Source: Cyclobacteriaceae bacterium (GTDB lineage: Bacteria; Bacteroidota; Bacteroidia; Cytophagales; Cyclobacteriaceae). Taken from it: a stretch of DNA of 64,000 nucleotides. The notes beneath the pieces are model-generated. The model saw only the letters and a list, made by a program, of their open reading frames with translations. It was not told the origin of the DNA and ran no database searches. A program made the position numbers and the translations under genes. Below are positions 8,581 through 17,379 of this stretch, one piece after another; within the stretch, counting starts at the first letter, position 1; each line of letters opens with the position of its first letter. Location: the NCBI GenBank assembly GCA_012033595.1, contig JAAUQL010000018.1:1-64000 (forward strand), in the 5' to 3' direction.

Positions 8581-9213
8581 TCAGTTTCCCCAGGTCGAAG
8601 GAAATTCTCTCCATTGCCTCAATTTCGAAATTTGTTCCTCATCTATATATTTCAACTTTAATGCTTCATCAATCAATGAAGAGTAATTGCTTAGGGAAAT
8701 AAGTTTGACGCCAGCTCGGGAAAAATTGTCTTCAGCTACCGGGAAACCATACGTGAAAATAGATAACATGCCGAGCACTTCAAGCTGGTTTGCTCTCAGC
8801 GCTTCAACAGCCTTCAGTGAACTTCCGCCGGTTGACACCAGGTCTTCGATGACTACCACCTTTTGACCGGGCGTGATTTTTCCTTCAATCATGTTTTCCA
8901 TGCCATGGCCCTTGGGTTTAGACCTGATGTAAATGAAAGGCACGTTGAGATCGTCTGCTACCAATGCCCCCTGAGGGATTCCCGCTGTAGCAACTCCTGC
9001 TATGGCTTCTATGCTATCAAATGCTTGTTTGATGGTGTCTGATAGCAAGCGCTTGATATGCGTTCTCACCTCCGGATAAGACAATGACAATCTGTTGTCG
9101 CAATAAATAGGCGATCTCCAGCCAGATGCCCAGGTAAATGGATGGTCAACATTGAGTTTTATCGCATTGATTTCCAATAACTTCCTGGCAATTACACTGG
9201 CGGTATCATTCAT
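8581..9213 (-). CDS. pyrE: Orotate phosphoribosyltransferase
   Basis: Pyrimidine biosynthesis enzyme that joins orotate to PRPP to give orotidine 5'-phosphate. The PRPP-binding loop VVVIEDLVSTGGS (about residues 115-127) and the orotate-site motif FTWASGWRSPIYCDNR near the N terminus identify it. The length (210 residues) is normal. I start at the ATG at 9213 (MNDTASV); the frame extends to 9246 but that would overlap the promoter box at 9244-9251. It is convergent with the TIGR02757 gene, 7 nt apart, and divergent from a Nudix gene. Confidence 0.95.
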   Translation of the reverse strand: MNDTASVIARKLLEINAIKLNVDHPFTWASGWRSPIYCDNRLSLSYPEVRTHIKRLLSDTIKQAFDSIEAIAGVATAGIPQGALVADDLNVPFIYIRSKPKGHGMENMIEGKITPGQKVVVIEDLVSTGGSSLKAVEALRANQLEVLGMLSIFTYGFPVAEDNFSRAGVKLISLSNYSSLIDEALKLKYIDEEQISKLRQWREFPSTWGN

Positions 9214-9243
9214 AGTAAAATAGTTTTTCTTTTTTTCAAGGCA

Positions 9244-9251
9244 CAAAAATA
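9244..9251 (-). promoter_or_regulatory. Promoter -7 element of pyrE
   Basis: TATTTTTG on the minus strand (9251-9244) matches TAnnTTTG and lies 30 nt before the pyrE ATG. No good TTTG box is seen about 20 nt further upstream. Confidence 0.4.
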
Positions 9252-9308
9252 TGAAATATGATTTCTAAACCCGAATAATTTTATTTCTTGCGATTATTCT
9301 TTATTCGC

Positions 9309-9977
9309 ATGAAGATATTTATCAAGGATATCCCGGTAGTCATCATTTCATCCCACGACTTTATCAAAAGTTCGAATTACGATAATATATATCAGGGCGA
9401 TGTGGTTAAGTTGGATTCTTCCCTTTTGCTGGGGGAAGTATTGATCAAAAATGCCAAGGTGGAGTTGATCGATAAGTTTATGGTGCTATTGAAGCAAAAC
9501 ACGATCAAAAAGCTGGAGGAAATCACCTTTTCGGTCGATGACTATGATGCCGTGATCGGATACATCAAAAAAGGATATACTATTATAAAAGCTGCCGGTG
9601 GATTGGTGGTGAATGAGGGTGAAGTTCTGCTGATTTCAAGACTCAAAAAGTGGGATTTACCCAAAGGTAAGCTTGATAAAGGGGAAAAAATAAAGGCTGC
9701 GGCAGTACGGGAGGTAGAAGAGGAATGCAACATTAAGGTGAAATTGGGTAAGAAAATTTGCCATACCTGGCATACTTATAAGCAAAATGGCCGACGCATA
9801 CTCAAAAAGACTTATTGGTACAAAATGTACCTTATTGATGGATCTAAAATGAAGCCCCAGGCCGAAGAAAATATTGAGGATATCAAATGGATGAATGAGG
9901 TGGAGCTTAAAGAGGCCTTATACAATACTTACCCCTCTATCCGCGATGTTTTCCGTCATTATTACCTGATGGATTGA
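9309..9977 (+). CDS. Nudix hydrolase
   Basis: Nudix-family pyrophosphohydrolase of about 222 residues. The Nudix box is at about residues 120-142: GKLDKGEK followed by REVEEEC, with the metal-binding Glu residues in place. The N-terminal 100 residues form a separate small domain seen in Bacteroidota homologs of this gene. The substrate cannot be predicted. I use the ATG at 9309 rather than the TTG at 9288 because it aligns with MKIFIKD-type N termini. It converges on coaD with a gap of 7 nt. Confidence 0.85.
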   Translation: MKIFIKDIPVVIISSHDFIKSSNYDNIYQGDVVKLDSSLLLGEVLIKNAKVELIDKFMVLLKQNTIKKLEEITFSVDDYDAVIGYIKKGYTIIKAAGGLVVNEGEVLLISRLKKWDLPKGKLDKGEKIKAAAVREVEEECNIKVKLGKKICHTWHTYKQNGRRILKKTYWYKMYLIDGSKMKPQAEENIEDIKWMNEVELKEALYNTYPSIRDVFRHYYLMD

Positions 9978-9984
9978 CGGTCAC

Positions 9985-10437
9985 TTACAGCTCATAGGGG
10001 ATATACTGGCTTACATCTCCGCCATATATGTGTACTTCGCGGATAATGGTGGAACTGATAAAGGCAAAGCGGGGTGAGGTGATCAAAAATACCGTTTCCA
10101 GGCCATTGTAGAGATCTTTGTTTACCATGGCTATGCTGTTTTCATATTCAAAATCTGTGGTGTTGCGCAAGCCTCTTAGTAAAAACTGAGCCTTTTGGCT
10201 ATTAGCGTAGGTAGCTGTAAGACCAGAATACTTATCGACCCTGATGTTGTCGTAGCCGGTGAAGCAACCACTGATTTTTTCCAGCATAAAGTCCAGGTCG
10301 AAATATCTCTTTTTTTGCGAATTGTAGCCTATGGCTATGATTATTTCATCGAAAATATTCAAACCCCTGAGCACGATATCTTCGTGACCTTTGGTGAATG
10401 GATCGAATGAGCCGGGGAACAACGCGATTTTTTTCAT
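9985..10437 (-). CDS. coaD: Phosphopantetheine adenylyltransferase
   Basis: Fourth step of coenzyme A synthesis: adenylates 4'-phosphopantetheine to dephospho-CoA. The protein is 150 residues, a normal size. The nucleotidyltransferase motif is GSFDPFTKGH at residues 9-18 and the second conserved motif is ISSTIIREV near residue 128. It is the second gene after DUF3822 (6 nt apart), a pairing common in Bacteroidota. Confidence 0.96.
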   Translation of the reverse strand: MKKIALFPGSFDPFTKGHEDIVLRGLNIFDEIIIAIGYNSQKKRYFDLDFMLEKISGCFTGYDNIRVDKYSGLTATYANSQKAQFLLRGLRNTTDFEYENSIAMVNKDLYNGLETVFLITSPRFAFISSTIIREVHIYGGDVSQYIPYEL

Positions 10438-10443
10438 GACAGC

Positions 10444-11330
10444 CTAGTTTGATGTTTCGATAGAAAACAAATCAAAATATTGATGGTCCAACAGCTCATC
10501 AAATACATAACTGAAATTCATCAATTGTGGTCTGTTTCCCAGGCTTATGCCGGGAATGCTTTTTTTCAATGCCTGAAAATGCGGTGTGTTTTTTCCAAGA
10601 TAGCCATAAAGGCTTATTTTTTCTGTTTCCAGAGAGATATGGAGCTCGGCGGCCACCATTTTCACATATTTAAGGTAGTCTTCAAATTTTTTGATTTGAT
10701 ACTGGTTATAGTACAGAAGCTGCTTGTCCTGAGCCAGAATGATATGCATGCCAAAGCGGTCTAAATAAATAACCATATCCCTGCCCATGTGTCCGTTCAT
10801 TGCTATTACACCATTGATCAGGGCGCTGCTTTGATGTTGATAGTTGATCTTCCGTCGCGGATAGATTCTGCCCATCAGGTCTTTTATTGACTTTGAAACA
10901 GTGAAAATATTGACAAATTTCAATGGGGTATGATAGGCAATCACGACCTCATCAAGCGCCGGATCAAATGCTGCATTGGAACCAATATACGAAGTTGGCG
11001 AATCGGGGTGAAACAGGCTGATGGGTACGAAAGCAAAGGACTTGTTTTTACAAATCAGGTTGATTTCTTTCCAGAAATTGGCCAACAGGAGATGATGATC
11101 GTCAATGATGTATTTAATCGTTTGAAACTTTTCATCTTCTGTCAGATCCGGATCGAAAATATAATCCTCCATCAATACGCAATGCTTCGATTCAGTGTCT
11201 GTGATCAAGACCTGAAAATCTTTAGAGCCCCAAACAAAGATAGGCTGTAGAATTCCAGCCTATCTATTTCGAATTTGGGGTCTTTGATTTTTTTTAATAG
11301 TCTAAATGACTTTTGACCTATCGTATCCAA
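10444..11330 (-). CDS. DUF3822 family protein (frameshifted in this sequence)
   Basis: Conserved Bacteroidota protein of unknown function, probably with an actin/ASKHA-like fold, usually beside coaD. The open frame alone begins at 11208 (TTG) and lacks the first 40 or so residues of the family. These residues (FEIDRLEFYSLSLFG, then SKDFQVLITDTES) are readable upstream in another frame, joined if one G is restored in the GGGG run at 11231-11228 on the minus strand. The corrected gene would begin at a TTG at 11330, directly after the stop of the preceding gene (11334), and encode about 295 residues. The C-terminal part contains YVDRF-like and YNQYQIKKFEDYLKY blocks typical of the family. Confidence 0.75.
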
Positions 11331-11333
11331 TAT

Positions 11334-12122
11334 TTATTCCCAGTTTCCGGCTACTGATACTTCAGTTTTAGAGCCGACCCTAAGTGCGTTTTCGTTTTTG
11401 TTTCTCCTGCGCATCGGATTGATTGGGTCGGTATCTTTGGCTTCGAATACATCTACCACTACATTGCCTTTGGTTACTTTGCCTGCAAACAAGCTGAATT
11501 GTTTTTCTGAATCAGGTAAAATGGGTAAAGTGGAAATATTAGCGATTCTTTTGAAGGAAAGTTTGGCAATCGATTCTTTGGCAGCTACTTGTTCCCCTTC
11601 TTTTACAAATACTTTTTCTACATTGGCCTGGTAGGGAGCAAACAGTTTCACACTTTTGCCTTTATTGCTTACGATTGTGGCTATTTGCTCACCTTTTTGT
11701 ATCACACTACCTTCACTTATTTTCAAGTCCTGGATGGTGCCATCAGTTAAATTTAACAATGGCTCACGAACTACAAATATGGAGTCTTTCACTGCCACTT
11801 TGCCGATGGTGTCTATTTCTACGGTAATTTCTTCAGCTCCATAGGCTAATTGCTTAATATGCTCTGTACGCTGTGTGATGTATATGCTTCCGGTATCGAT
11901 AAAGCTAAGCAAGGTGTCGAAACTACCGGTGTATTTGCCATTTGCAGCCAAATAGGCGATTTGGGCATCACGAATCATTTGCAGTTTATTGATGACCAAT
12001 TGTTCTTGTCTTTCAATGCGCTTGTCTTCATCAACTTTTGATTTGATGTTATTCACGAGTACTACGGCTAAGCCAATAGCAACGACAAAGAAAAAAATTG
12101 ACAATATTCTAGTTATGACCAT
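11334..12122 (-). CDS. Pseudopilin-like Bacteroidota protein with inserted lipoyl-like domain
   Basis: Membrane-anchored protein, about 262 residues. One N-terminal transmembrane helix (residues about 5-27) is followed by a helix and the block MIRDAQIAYLAANGKYTGSF, like a type II secretion pseudopilin. The ends of the protein (IDTIGKVAVKDSIF, FSLFAGKV, VFEAKD, ALRVGSKTEVSVAGNWE) match a conserved Bacteroidota family often located upstream of DUF3822. Between KDSIF and the FSLFAG block this copy has about 80 extra residues with two G-V-x-x-G half-motifs (ISEGSVIQKGEQIA and VKEGEQVAAKESIA) and a central LFAP, i.e. a biotinyl/lipoyl-like hairpin. The Lys that would carry a cofactor is not clearly aligned. 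Function unknown; co-transcribed with DUF3822 and coaD. Confidence 0.75.
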   Translation of the reverse strand: MVITRILSIFFFVVAIGLAVVLVNNIKSKVDEDKRIERQEQLVINKLQMIRDAQIAYLAANGKYTGSFDTLLSFIDTGSIYITQRTEHIKQLAYGAEEITVEIDTIGKVAVKDSIFVVREPLLNLTDGTIQDLKISEGSVIQKGEQIATIVSNKGKSVKLFAPYQANVEKVFVKEGEQVAAKESIAKLSFKRIANISTLPILPDSEKQFSLFAGKVTKGNVVVDVFEAKDTDPINPMRRRNKNENALRVGSKTEVSVAGNWE

Positions 12123-12288
12123 AGTGGTAAAAATTTTTTCTGCAATTATAATTATTTTATGCTTTAAAATACAATTTAAGCGGAGCTATTTAATTTGCCA
12201 CGACGATTTTTTGCGTGTGCTTTTTCGATAGGCCAAGTCAAATAAAACCAGGCATGGGAGATAGGGTGTCCCTGGATCGCAAACCTGT

Positions 12289-12786
12289 CTATTTACTCGA
12301 AATATAATAGCTTTTCATTGCATACAGATCGGTAAATAACGACTTATTGGCCAGAATATCATGAATAGCGGAGCGATCCATTTGCCTGACCTCTGCGATG
12401 GGCACAAACCTGACATCCCTGATGATTTGATCGCCTGAACCCATTTCCGGATCGGTTCCGACAGTTAGCCCGCCTCCTGTACGGCGGACTTCGAATATTA
12501 GTTCTATGGCATGAAGGGGAGGTTTTAAAAACTCATGGACAAATAAAAATCGGCTACATTCTATCTCTATGCCTGTTTCTTCCAAAAATTCCCGCTTCAG
12601 ATTATTTTCGGCAGACTGTCCAAAATCCATGCCCCCGCCGGGCGGCGCCCAGAAATCACCCTGCGGATTGAGCGCATGATGGTTTACGAGCAGTATATTG
12701 TCATTTTCTATACAAATACCGCAAACCCTTACTCTCAACCTATTGCCAAATGTGTCTATAATTTTATGTTCTAATCCTTTTTTCAT
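12289..12786 (-). CDS. Nudix hydrolase
   Basis: Nudix-family hydrolase of 165 residues. The Nudix box spans about residues 50-72 (GGGMDFGQSAENNLKREF, then LEETGIEI) with the REFLEETG core intact. N-terminal NRLRVRVCGICIENDNILLV is the usual first strand region. The substrate is not predictable. It is a single gene, divergent from the helicase gene at 12887. Confidence 0.85.
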   Translation of the reverse strand: MKKGLEHKIIDTFGNRLRVRVCGICIENDNILLVNHHALNPQGDFWAPPGGGMDFGQSAENNLKREFLEETGIEIECSRFLFVHEFLKPPLHAIELIFEVRRTGGGLTVGTDPEMGSGDQIIRDVRFVPIAEVRQMDRSAIHDILANKSLFTDLYAMKSYYISSK

Positions 12787-12845
12787 AGCTGTGTAGGTGA
12801 CTAATTAAAAACAGGCAATGCAAGTTTAAAGATAATTTGTTGGTT

Positions 12846-12853
12846 TAACTTTG
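12846..12853 (+). promoter_or_regulatory. Promoter -7 element of the RecD-like gene
   Basis: TAACTTTG matches TAnnTTTG. It overlaps an in-frame TTG at 12851, which therefore cannot be the start of translation, and lies 33 nt before the GTG at 12887. No matching TTTG box is visible. Confidence 0.5.
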
Positions 12854-12886
12854 CACATACATCACTCAGATATCATCTTTTGTATA

Positions 12887-14296
12887 GTGCCTACTATTTC
12901 CAGTATTATCCGGTCGAAATTTCCCTATGATCCGACTCCGGGTCAAACCCGCTTTTTTACCATGCTCGATGATATGGTGGGTAAAGAAGGTGGGCAAAAG
13001 GACACACTGGTGCTGAGAGGATATGCGGGTACGGGCAAAACTACCGTAATAGGCACCCTGGTAAATGTGCTACCTTTATTCAATCTGAAATATGCGCTTC
13101 TGGCTCCAACAGGCAGGGCGGCAAAAGTGATTGCCTCCTATGCAGGCAAAAAATCGCATACCATCCATAAGCTGATTTATAAACAAACGGCAGACCCCAA
13201 GACAGGAGAACTGAAATTTGTTAAACAAAGAAATTATTTCAAAAGAACGGTGTTTATCGTGGATGAAGCCTCGCTAATCTCAGACGAAAACGGTTTCCTG
13301 AACAACGGACTGCTGAGCGATCTGGTAGGATATGTTTTTGAGGACAAATCGAATAAGTTGATCCTGGTGGGCGACAATGCCCAATTGCCACCAGTAGGAA
13401 GTGGCAAAAGCCCCGGCTTGGATTTGCACTACCTCAAGCACCGTTTTGGTCTCGATGCCCTCGAAGTAGAGCTTACAGAGGTGTTGCGACAAGCGGAGCA
13501 ATCGGGCATTTTAGAAAACGCCACCCAGCTGAGAGAAGCGGTATTTGATGAAACAAAACAGGTGTGTTTTGATACACGCGCCTATTCGGATATTTTTAAA
13601 ATGACGACCGAAAAGCTTGAAGATGGTGTGCGCTATGCATTTGATAAATATGGCATGGAAAATACGGCCATCATTTGCCGGTCCAACTGGCAAGCTGTCC
13701 GCTACAACGAATATATAAGGCGGATGATTTTGTTTAGAGAAGATGAAATTGAAGCCGGGGACATAATTATGGTGGTCAAAAATAATTATTTCATTTTGGA
13801 GCCTGACTCTCAGGCGGGATTCATTGCCAATGGGGAGTTTGCCGAAGTGCGTAAGATTTTTTCATTCGAAGATCAGTATGGATTTCGTTTTGCCGATGTG
13901 GAATTGCAATTGATCGATTATCCGGAAATGCCGGCTTTCAGGGCCAAGGTAATTCTCGATACACTTCACAGCAACACCCCCTCACTTACGCCGGAGGAAA
14001 GCAATAAGCTGTACCAGCAGACTATTGAAAAATACCGCGATATCAAGACCAAATTGAAATTGAAGGAGGCCATCCAAAGCGATGAATACCTAAATGCGCT
14101 ACAAGTGAAGTTTGCTTATGCACTCACCTGCCACAAATCGCAGGGGGGGCAGTGGAAAGCCGTGTTTGTCGATCATGGAATACGTAAGGAAGGAGAAGAC
14201 CGGGATCATCTGCGCTGGTTATACACCGCCATTACCCGGGCAGAAAAGGAAGTATTTCTGATCAACTTCGACAAGCAATACTTTAGCAAATCATAA
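12887..14296 (+). CDS. RecD-like ATP-dependent DNA helicase / AAA ATPase
   Basis: Superfamily 1 helicase-like protein of about 469 residues. Walker A is GYAGTGKTT (about residues 45-53), Walker B region is VFIVDEASLIS, a motif III-like LVGDNAQLPPVGSG follows, and the C terminus has the UvrD-type LTCHKSQGGQW and LYTAITRA motifs. It resembles the short RecD-like helicases of Bacteroidota rather than a full RecBCD subunit. The GTG at 12887 is chosen because it is the first start downstream of the promoter and leaves the expected FPYDPTPGQ block about 15 residues in. It likely acts in DNA repair; no partner gene is next to it. Confidence 0.87.
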   Translation: MPTISSIIRSKFPYDPTPGQTRFFTMLDDMVGKEGGQKDTLVLRGYAGTGKTTVIGTLVNVLPLFNLKYALLAPTGRAAKVIASYAGKKSHTIHKLIYKQTADPKTGELKFVKQRNYFKRTVFIVDEASLISDENGFLNNGLLSDLVGYVFEDKSNKLILVGDNAQLPPVGSGKSPGLDLHYLKHRFGLDALEVELTEVLRQAEQSGILENATQLREAVFDETKQVCFDTRAYSDIFKMTTEKLEDGVRYAFDKYGMENTAIICRSNWQAVRYNEYIRRMILFREDEIEAGDIIMVVKNNYFILEPDSQAGFIANGEFAEVRKIFSFEDQYGFRFADVELQLIDYPEMPAFRAKVILDTLHSNTPSLTPEESNKLYQQTIEKYRDIKTKLKLKEAIQSDEYLNALQVKFAYALTCHKSQGGQWKAVFVDHGIRKEGEDRDHLRWLYTAITRAEKEVFLINFDKQYFSKS

Positions 14297-14392
14297 CGCG
14301 TGAGGTTTGTGGATTGGATTATGAAATGTTAGTTTGAAAAGAATTTTGAAATCCGGATCGAAAAATTAATAGAAGGTAACAATGCAGCACCA

Positions 14393-14866
14393 ATGAATAT
14401 ACGATCGACAATGAGCAATCTTTTAGAAAAACCACCCGTTTCCGAACGTATATGCCACTACCCGTCGCTGGTTTTTTGTGTGCTTTTTATCATTGTACCC
14501 TTTGTCTCACATGCACAGGCAACCACCGATACTATCGGACATGCCCTTATCGACTTTAAAATCACCGAATACGATTTTGGCGATATCAACCAGGGAGAGG
14601 TCGTGCAACATGTATTCGATTTTGTCAATGCCGGCAACATACCGCTCGTTATCCATAATGTGCTTACCACCTGTGGGTGTACTACCCCCGAATGGCCGCA
14701 CCACCCGATAATGCCCGGAGATTCTTCGCAAGTGCTGGTGGTGTTCAACGCTGCTTCAAAAATCGGGCGTCAAAACAAGGTGATCACCATCAGAACCAAT
14801 GCCAGTGCGGGCGATTACCGCTTGCGGATTTCGGCAATGGTATTGCCTCCAAAGAAGATGGAGTAA
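14393..14866 (+). CDS. DUF1573 exported protein
   Basis: Secreted protein of 157 residues with one DUF1573 domain, an immunoglobulin-like (ASH/MSP-type) fold common in Bacteroidota. The N terminus has a hydrophobic segment ending in SHAQA, a likely signal cleavage site. The domain shows the family hallmark YDFGDINQGE and the Cys pair in TTCGCTTPEWP. The role is unknown. An alternative start is the ATG at 14411. It ends directly against the minus-strand DUF423 gene, with stop codons back to back. Confidence 0.85.
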   Translation: MNIRSTMSNLLEKPPVSERICHYPSLVFCVLFIIVPFVSHAQATTDTIGHALIDFKITEYDFGDINQGEVVQHVFDFVNAGNIPLVIHNVLTTCGCTTPEWPHHPIMPGDSSQVLVVFNAASKIGRQNKVITIRTNASAGDYRLRISAMVLPPKKME

Positions 14867-15241
14867 CTACATCGATTTGATAAGACCCAACATTAGCAAG
14901 ACCCAGCCTGCTATCAACAACAATCCGCCAATAGGGGTGATCATACCAAATTTGGTGATGCCCGAAAGACAAAGTACATACAAAGACCCTGAAAAGACAA
15001 CGATGCCAAAGATGAAAGATAACCCGGCATATTGAAAATAGTGGTGTTTGAGATGAAACATCAATAAGCCGAGCAGCAGCAGGGTGAGGGCGTGATAAAA
15101 CTGGTACTTGACGGCGGTTTCGAAGGTGTCCAAACGTCCAGATGCTTCGAGGGTTTTTTTGAGGGCATGGGCGCCAAATGCTCCTAAGGCCACTCCTAAT
15201 GCGCCAAAAATAGTCCCGGAAATTAATATGAGTTTTTGCAT
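14867..15241 (-). CDS. DUF423 small integral membrane protein
   Basis: Membrane protein of about 124 residues with four predicted helices, matching the DUF423 (YgdD/TMEM256-like) family. The N-terminal signature is GALGVALGAFGAHALK, and the central FHALTLLLLG and C-terminal IGGLLLIAGWVLL segments are typical. I start at the ATG at 15241, 4 nt after the stop of the YggS gene, so the two are probably co-transcribed. Function unknown. Confidence 0.88.
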   Translation of the reverse strand: MQKLILISGTIFGALGVALGAFGAHALKKTLEASGRLDTFETAVKYQFYHALTLLLLGLLMFHLKHHYFQYAGLSFIFGIVVFSGSLYVLCLSGITKFGMITPIGGLLLIAGWVLLMLGLIKSM

Positions 15242-15245
15242 GATG

Positions 15246-15923
15246 TTAATTGATATAAAGTCTGGGTCCAAATAGCTTGCTGCCCACTCTAATCATGGTG
15301 CTGCCTTCTTCAATGGCGATATCATAATCATCGCTCATGCCCATGGATAATTCGCGCATTTCGAGATTTGGTAGCTCAACCGACTTTTTGATGCTTTCAA
15401 AGATATCCTTTAAATGCCTGAATTCCGATCTGATCTGCGCTCTGTCGTCAGTGAAGGTCGCCATGCCCATTAAGCCCACTATCTTAATGTGTTGCAAAGC
15501 CGAGAAATGCTCCGATCCAGGCAATTGCATAAGTTCAGTTTCATCAAAGCCAAACTTGTGTTCCTCCCGGGCGATATGCACCTGTAGCAGACACTCTATC
15601 ACTCGCTCGTTTTTTTTGGCCTGTTTGTTTATTTCTTCCAATAGTTTCAGGCTGTCAACGGCATGGATCAGATGGATAAACGGTGCAATATATTTTACCT
15701 TGTTACTTTGCAAGTGGCCTATCATGTGCCATCTGATATCATCTGGCAACTGTGCTGGTTTTTCGCGAAGTTCCTGCACTTTGTTTTCACCAAAGTCAAG
15801 TTGATTAGCTGCATAGGCCTCCCGTATGTATGCTGCGGGTTTGGTTTTGCTTACTGCCACCAACTTGCAACTGGTACCTTCGAGTCGTTTTTTAAATTCA
15901 ATAATGTTCGCCTGAATATCCAT
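15246..15923 (-). CDS. yggS: YggS-type pyridoxal phosphate homeostasis protein
   Basis: PLP-binding protein of the YggS/PROSC family, 225 residues, which buffers pyridoxal phosphate and affects amino acid metabolism; no enzyme activity is established. The PLP lysine lies in LVAVSKTKPA (about residue 26). HMIGHLQSNKVKYI and LSMGMSDDYDIAIEEGSTMIRVG are the other family blocks. It is the first gene of a two-gene unit with DUF423. Confidence 0.93.
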   Translation of the reverse strand: MDIQANIIEFKKRLEGTSCKLVAVSKTKPAAYIREAYAANQLDFGENKVQELREKPAQLPDDIRWHMIGHLQSNKVKYIAPFIHLIHAVDSLKLLEEINKQAKKNERVIECLLQVHIAREEHKFGFDETELMQLPGSEHFSALQHIKIVGLMGMATFTDDRAQIRSEFRHLKDIFESIKKSVELPNLEMRELSMGMSDDYDIAIEEGSTMIRVGSKLFGPRLYIN

Positions 15924-16167
15924 TTTAATATTTATTCTAATAAAAATGTATACGATGATCCAAAATTATAATGCTTTGTACAGAAGGCGCATTAAAACAG
16001 GGAAAAGTTTGCATTATTACCAATTTTTAGGGCCGTCGGGCCATGTGCCTTAGCTAGGATATGCTGAATGCAGATTGTACAGATACATACAAGCAGTCTT
16101 ATTGGCAAAATACAAAGGAGGAGTTGAGCCTTGCTTAGCTATTCTTTCCCTGGCCTTGTTTTTTTTG

Positions 16168-16175
16168 TAATTTCG
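16168..16175 (+). promoter_or_regulatory. Possible promoter -7 element of the M42 peptidase gene
   Basis: TAATTTCG is one base from TAnnTTTG and lies 24 nt before the ATG at 16199. The same TAATTTCG variant occurs before pdhA (35342) and the GH2 gene (28498-28491, minus), which supports it as a used variant. Confidence 0.35.
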
Positions 16176-16198
16176 CAGGAAAATCAATCCATTTATTT

Positions 16199-17272
16199 AT
16201 GAATGAGCAAAGCAAGCATTTTTTATACAGCTATTTAAATAGTGATTCGCCGACAGGATATGAAGTCGAAGGCCAGAAAATATGGTTGGAATACGTAAAG
16301 CCTTACACCGATACTTACTTTACCGATACCTATGGATCTGCCGTGGCAGTTATCAATCCCGATGCGCCATACAAAGTAGTGATAGAAGCGCATTGTGACG
16401 AAATTTCCTGGTTTGTCAACTACATATCCAAAGAAGGATACATCCATGTGATTCGCAATGGGGGCTCTGACTACGTAATCGCTCCTTCTAAAAAAGCCAA
16501 AATACACGGCGAAAACGGGATGATACCTGCTGTGTTTGGTTGGCCGGCCATACATGTGCGTGAAAAACGCGAAGAGGGTGGCAAAATGGACGTGGAGACT
16601 GTGGTGCTCGATTGTGGTGCCGGCTCTGACGAAGAAGCAAAAAAGATGGGCGTGGAGATAGGCTCTGTAGTCACGTTTGATGACCAACTGATCGAGCTCA
16701 ACGGCAGGTATATCGCTGGGCGTGCCCTCGACAATCGAATCGGTGGCTTTATGATTGCCGAAGTGGCAAGGTTGATCAAAGAAAACAATATCAAGTTGCC
16801 ATTTGGACTGTACGTGACCAATGCTGTCCAAGAAGAAATAGGCCTGCGTGGCGCCGAAATGATTGCCCACCGCATTAAACCCCATCTTGCAATTATTACC
16901 GATGTGTGCCACGATACTACTGCACCCGGATATAACAAAATAAAGCAAGGAGACCAGCGCACCGGCAAGGGGCCTGTGTTGTCTTTTGCTCCTGCAGTGC
17001 ACAACAATGTGCTGAAAATGCTTTTTGAAGTAGCCAAAAACAAAGAAATACCATATCAACGGTCAGCTTTATCGCGTGCTTCGGGCACCGATACCGATGC
17101 ATTTGCCTACAGCAACGAAGGTGTGGCTTCGGCACTGATATCGCTACCGCTTAAATATATGCATACCACGGTGGAAATGGCCGACCTTACAGATATCGAG
17201 AATGTGATCAGGCTGATGTATGAGTTTGTGGTGCAATTACAGTCGGGGCACGATTTCCGGTATATAAAATAG
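16199..17272 (+). CDS. M42 family metallo-aminopeptidase
   Basis: Cytoplasmic di-zinc aminopeptidase of the M42 family (glutamyl aminopeptidase / TET-like), 357 residues. Metal and catalytic residues are visible: His in EAHCDEISW (about residue 62), Asp in ALDNRIGG (about 178), the Glu pair in VQEEIGLRG (about 212), Asp in TDVCHD and the last His in YMHTTVEM. The specificity cannot be fixed from sequence. It forms a single-gene unit with its own terminator. Confidence 0.93.
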   Translation: MNEQSKHFLYSYLNSDSPTGYEVEGQKIWLEYVKPYTDTYFTDTYGSAVAVINPDAPYKVVIEAHCDEISWFVNYISKEGYIHVIRNGGSDYVIAPSKKAKIHGENGMIPAVFGWPAIHVREKREEGGKMDVETVVLDCGAGSDEEAKKMGVEIGSVVTFDDQLIELNGRYIAGRALDNRIGGFMIAEVARLIKENNIKLPFGLYVTNAVQEEIGLRGAEMIAHRIKPHLAIITDVCHDTTAPGYNKIKQGDQRTGKGPVLSFAPAVHNNVLKMLFEVAKNKEIPYQRSALSRASGTDTDAFAYSNEGVASALISLPLKYMHTTVEMADLTDIENVIRLMYEFVVQLQSGHDFRYIK

Positions 17273-17320
17273 CCCGCTCAGGAAAATCGAAGTTGGAAGG
17301 CAGGCGATGGATGTCATGGT

Positions 17321-17370
17321 TCAGTGGTTCTGGCCTGTAGCTCACAGGCCGGGACGACTGATGTTTTTTT
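17321..17370 (+). terminator. Intrinsic terminator of the M42 peptidase gene
   Basis: A long hairpin of about 18 pairs: outer TCAGT with ACTGA, a middle part with G-U pairs, and the inner perfect GGCCTGT (17332-17338) with ACAGGCC (17344-17350) around a 5-nt loop. Seven T residues follow at 17364-17370. It sits between the convergent M42 and aroA genes; the T tract is on the plus strand only. Confidence 0.75.
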
Positions 17371-17379
17371 GATCCTACT

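Noticed and set aside
11228-11280. A nested inverted repeat (CCCCAAA...TTTGGGG around GATAGGCTG...CAGCCTATC) with a TATCTTTG on the minus strand, first read as an operator-promoter.
   Set aside because: After the one-base correction this stretch is coding: it encodes the N-terminal part of DUF3822 (EIDRLEFYSLSLFG). The palindrome and the promoter-like box are therefore most likely coincidental.
16235-17059. A 274-codon minus-strand frame opposite the M42 peptidase.
   Set aside because: Shadow of a strong gene on the other strand; the M42 catalytic motifs leave no doubt about the coding strand.
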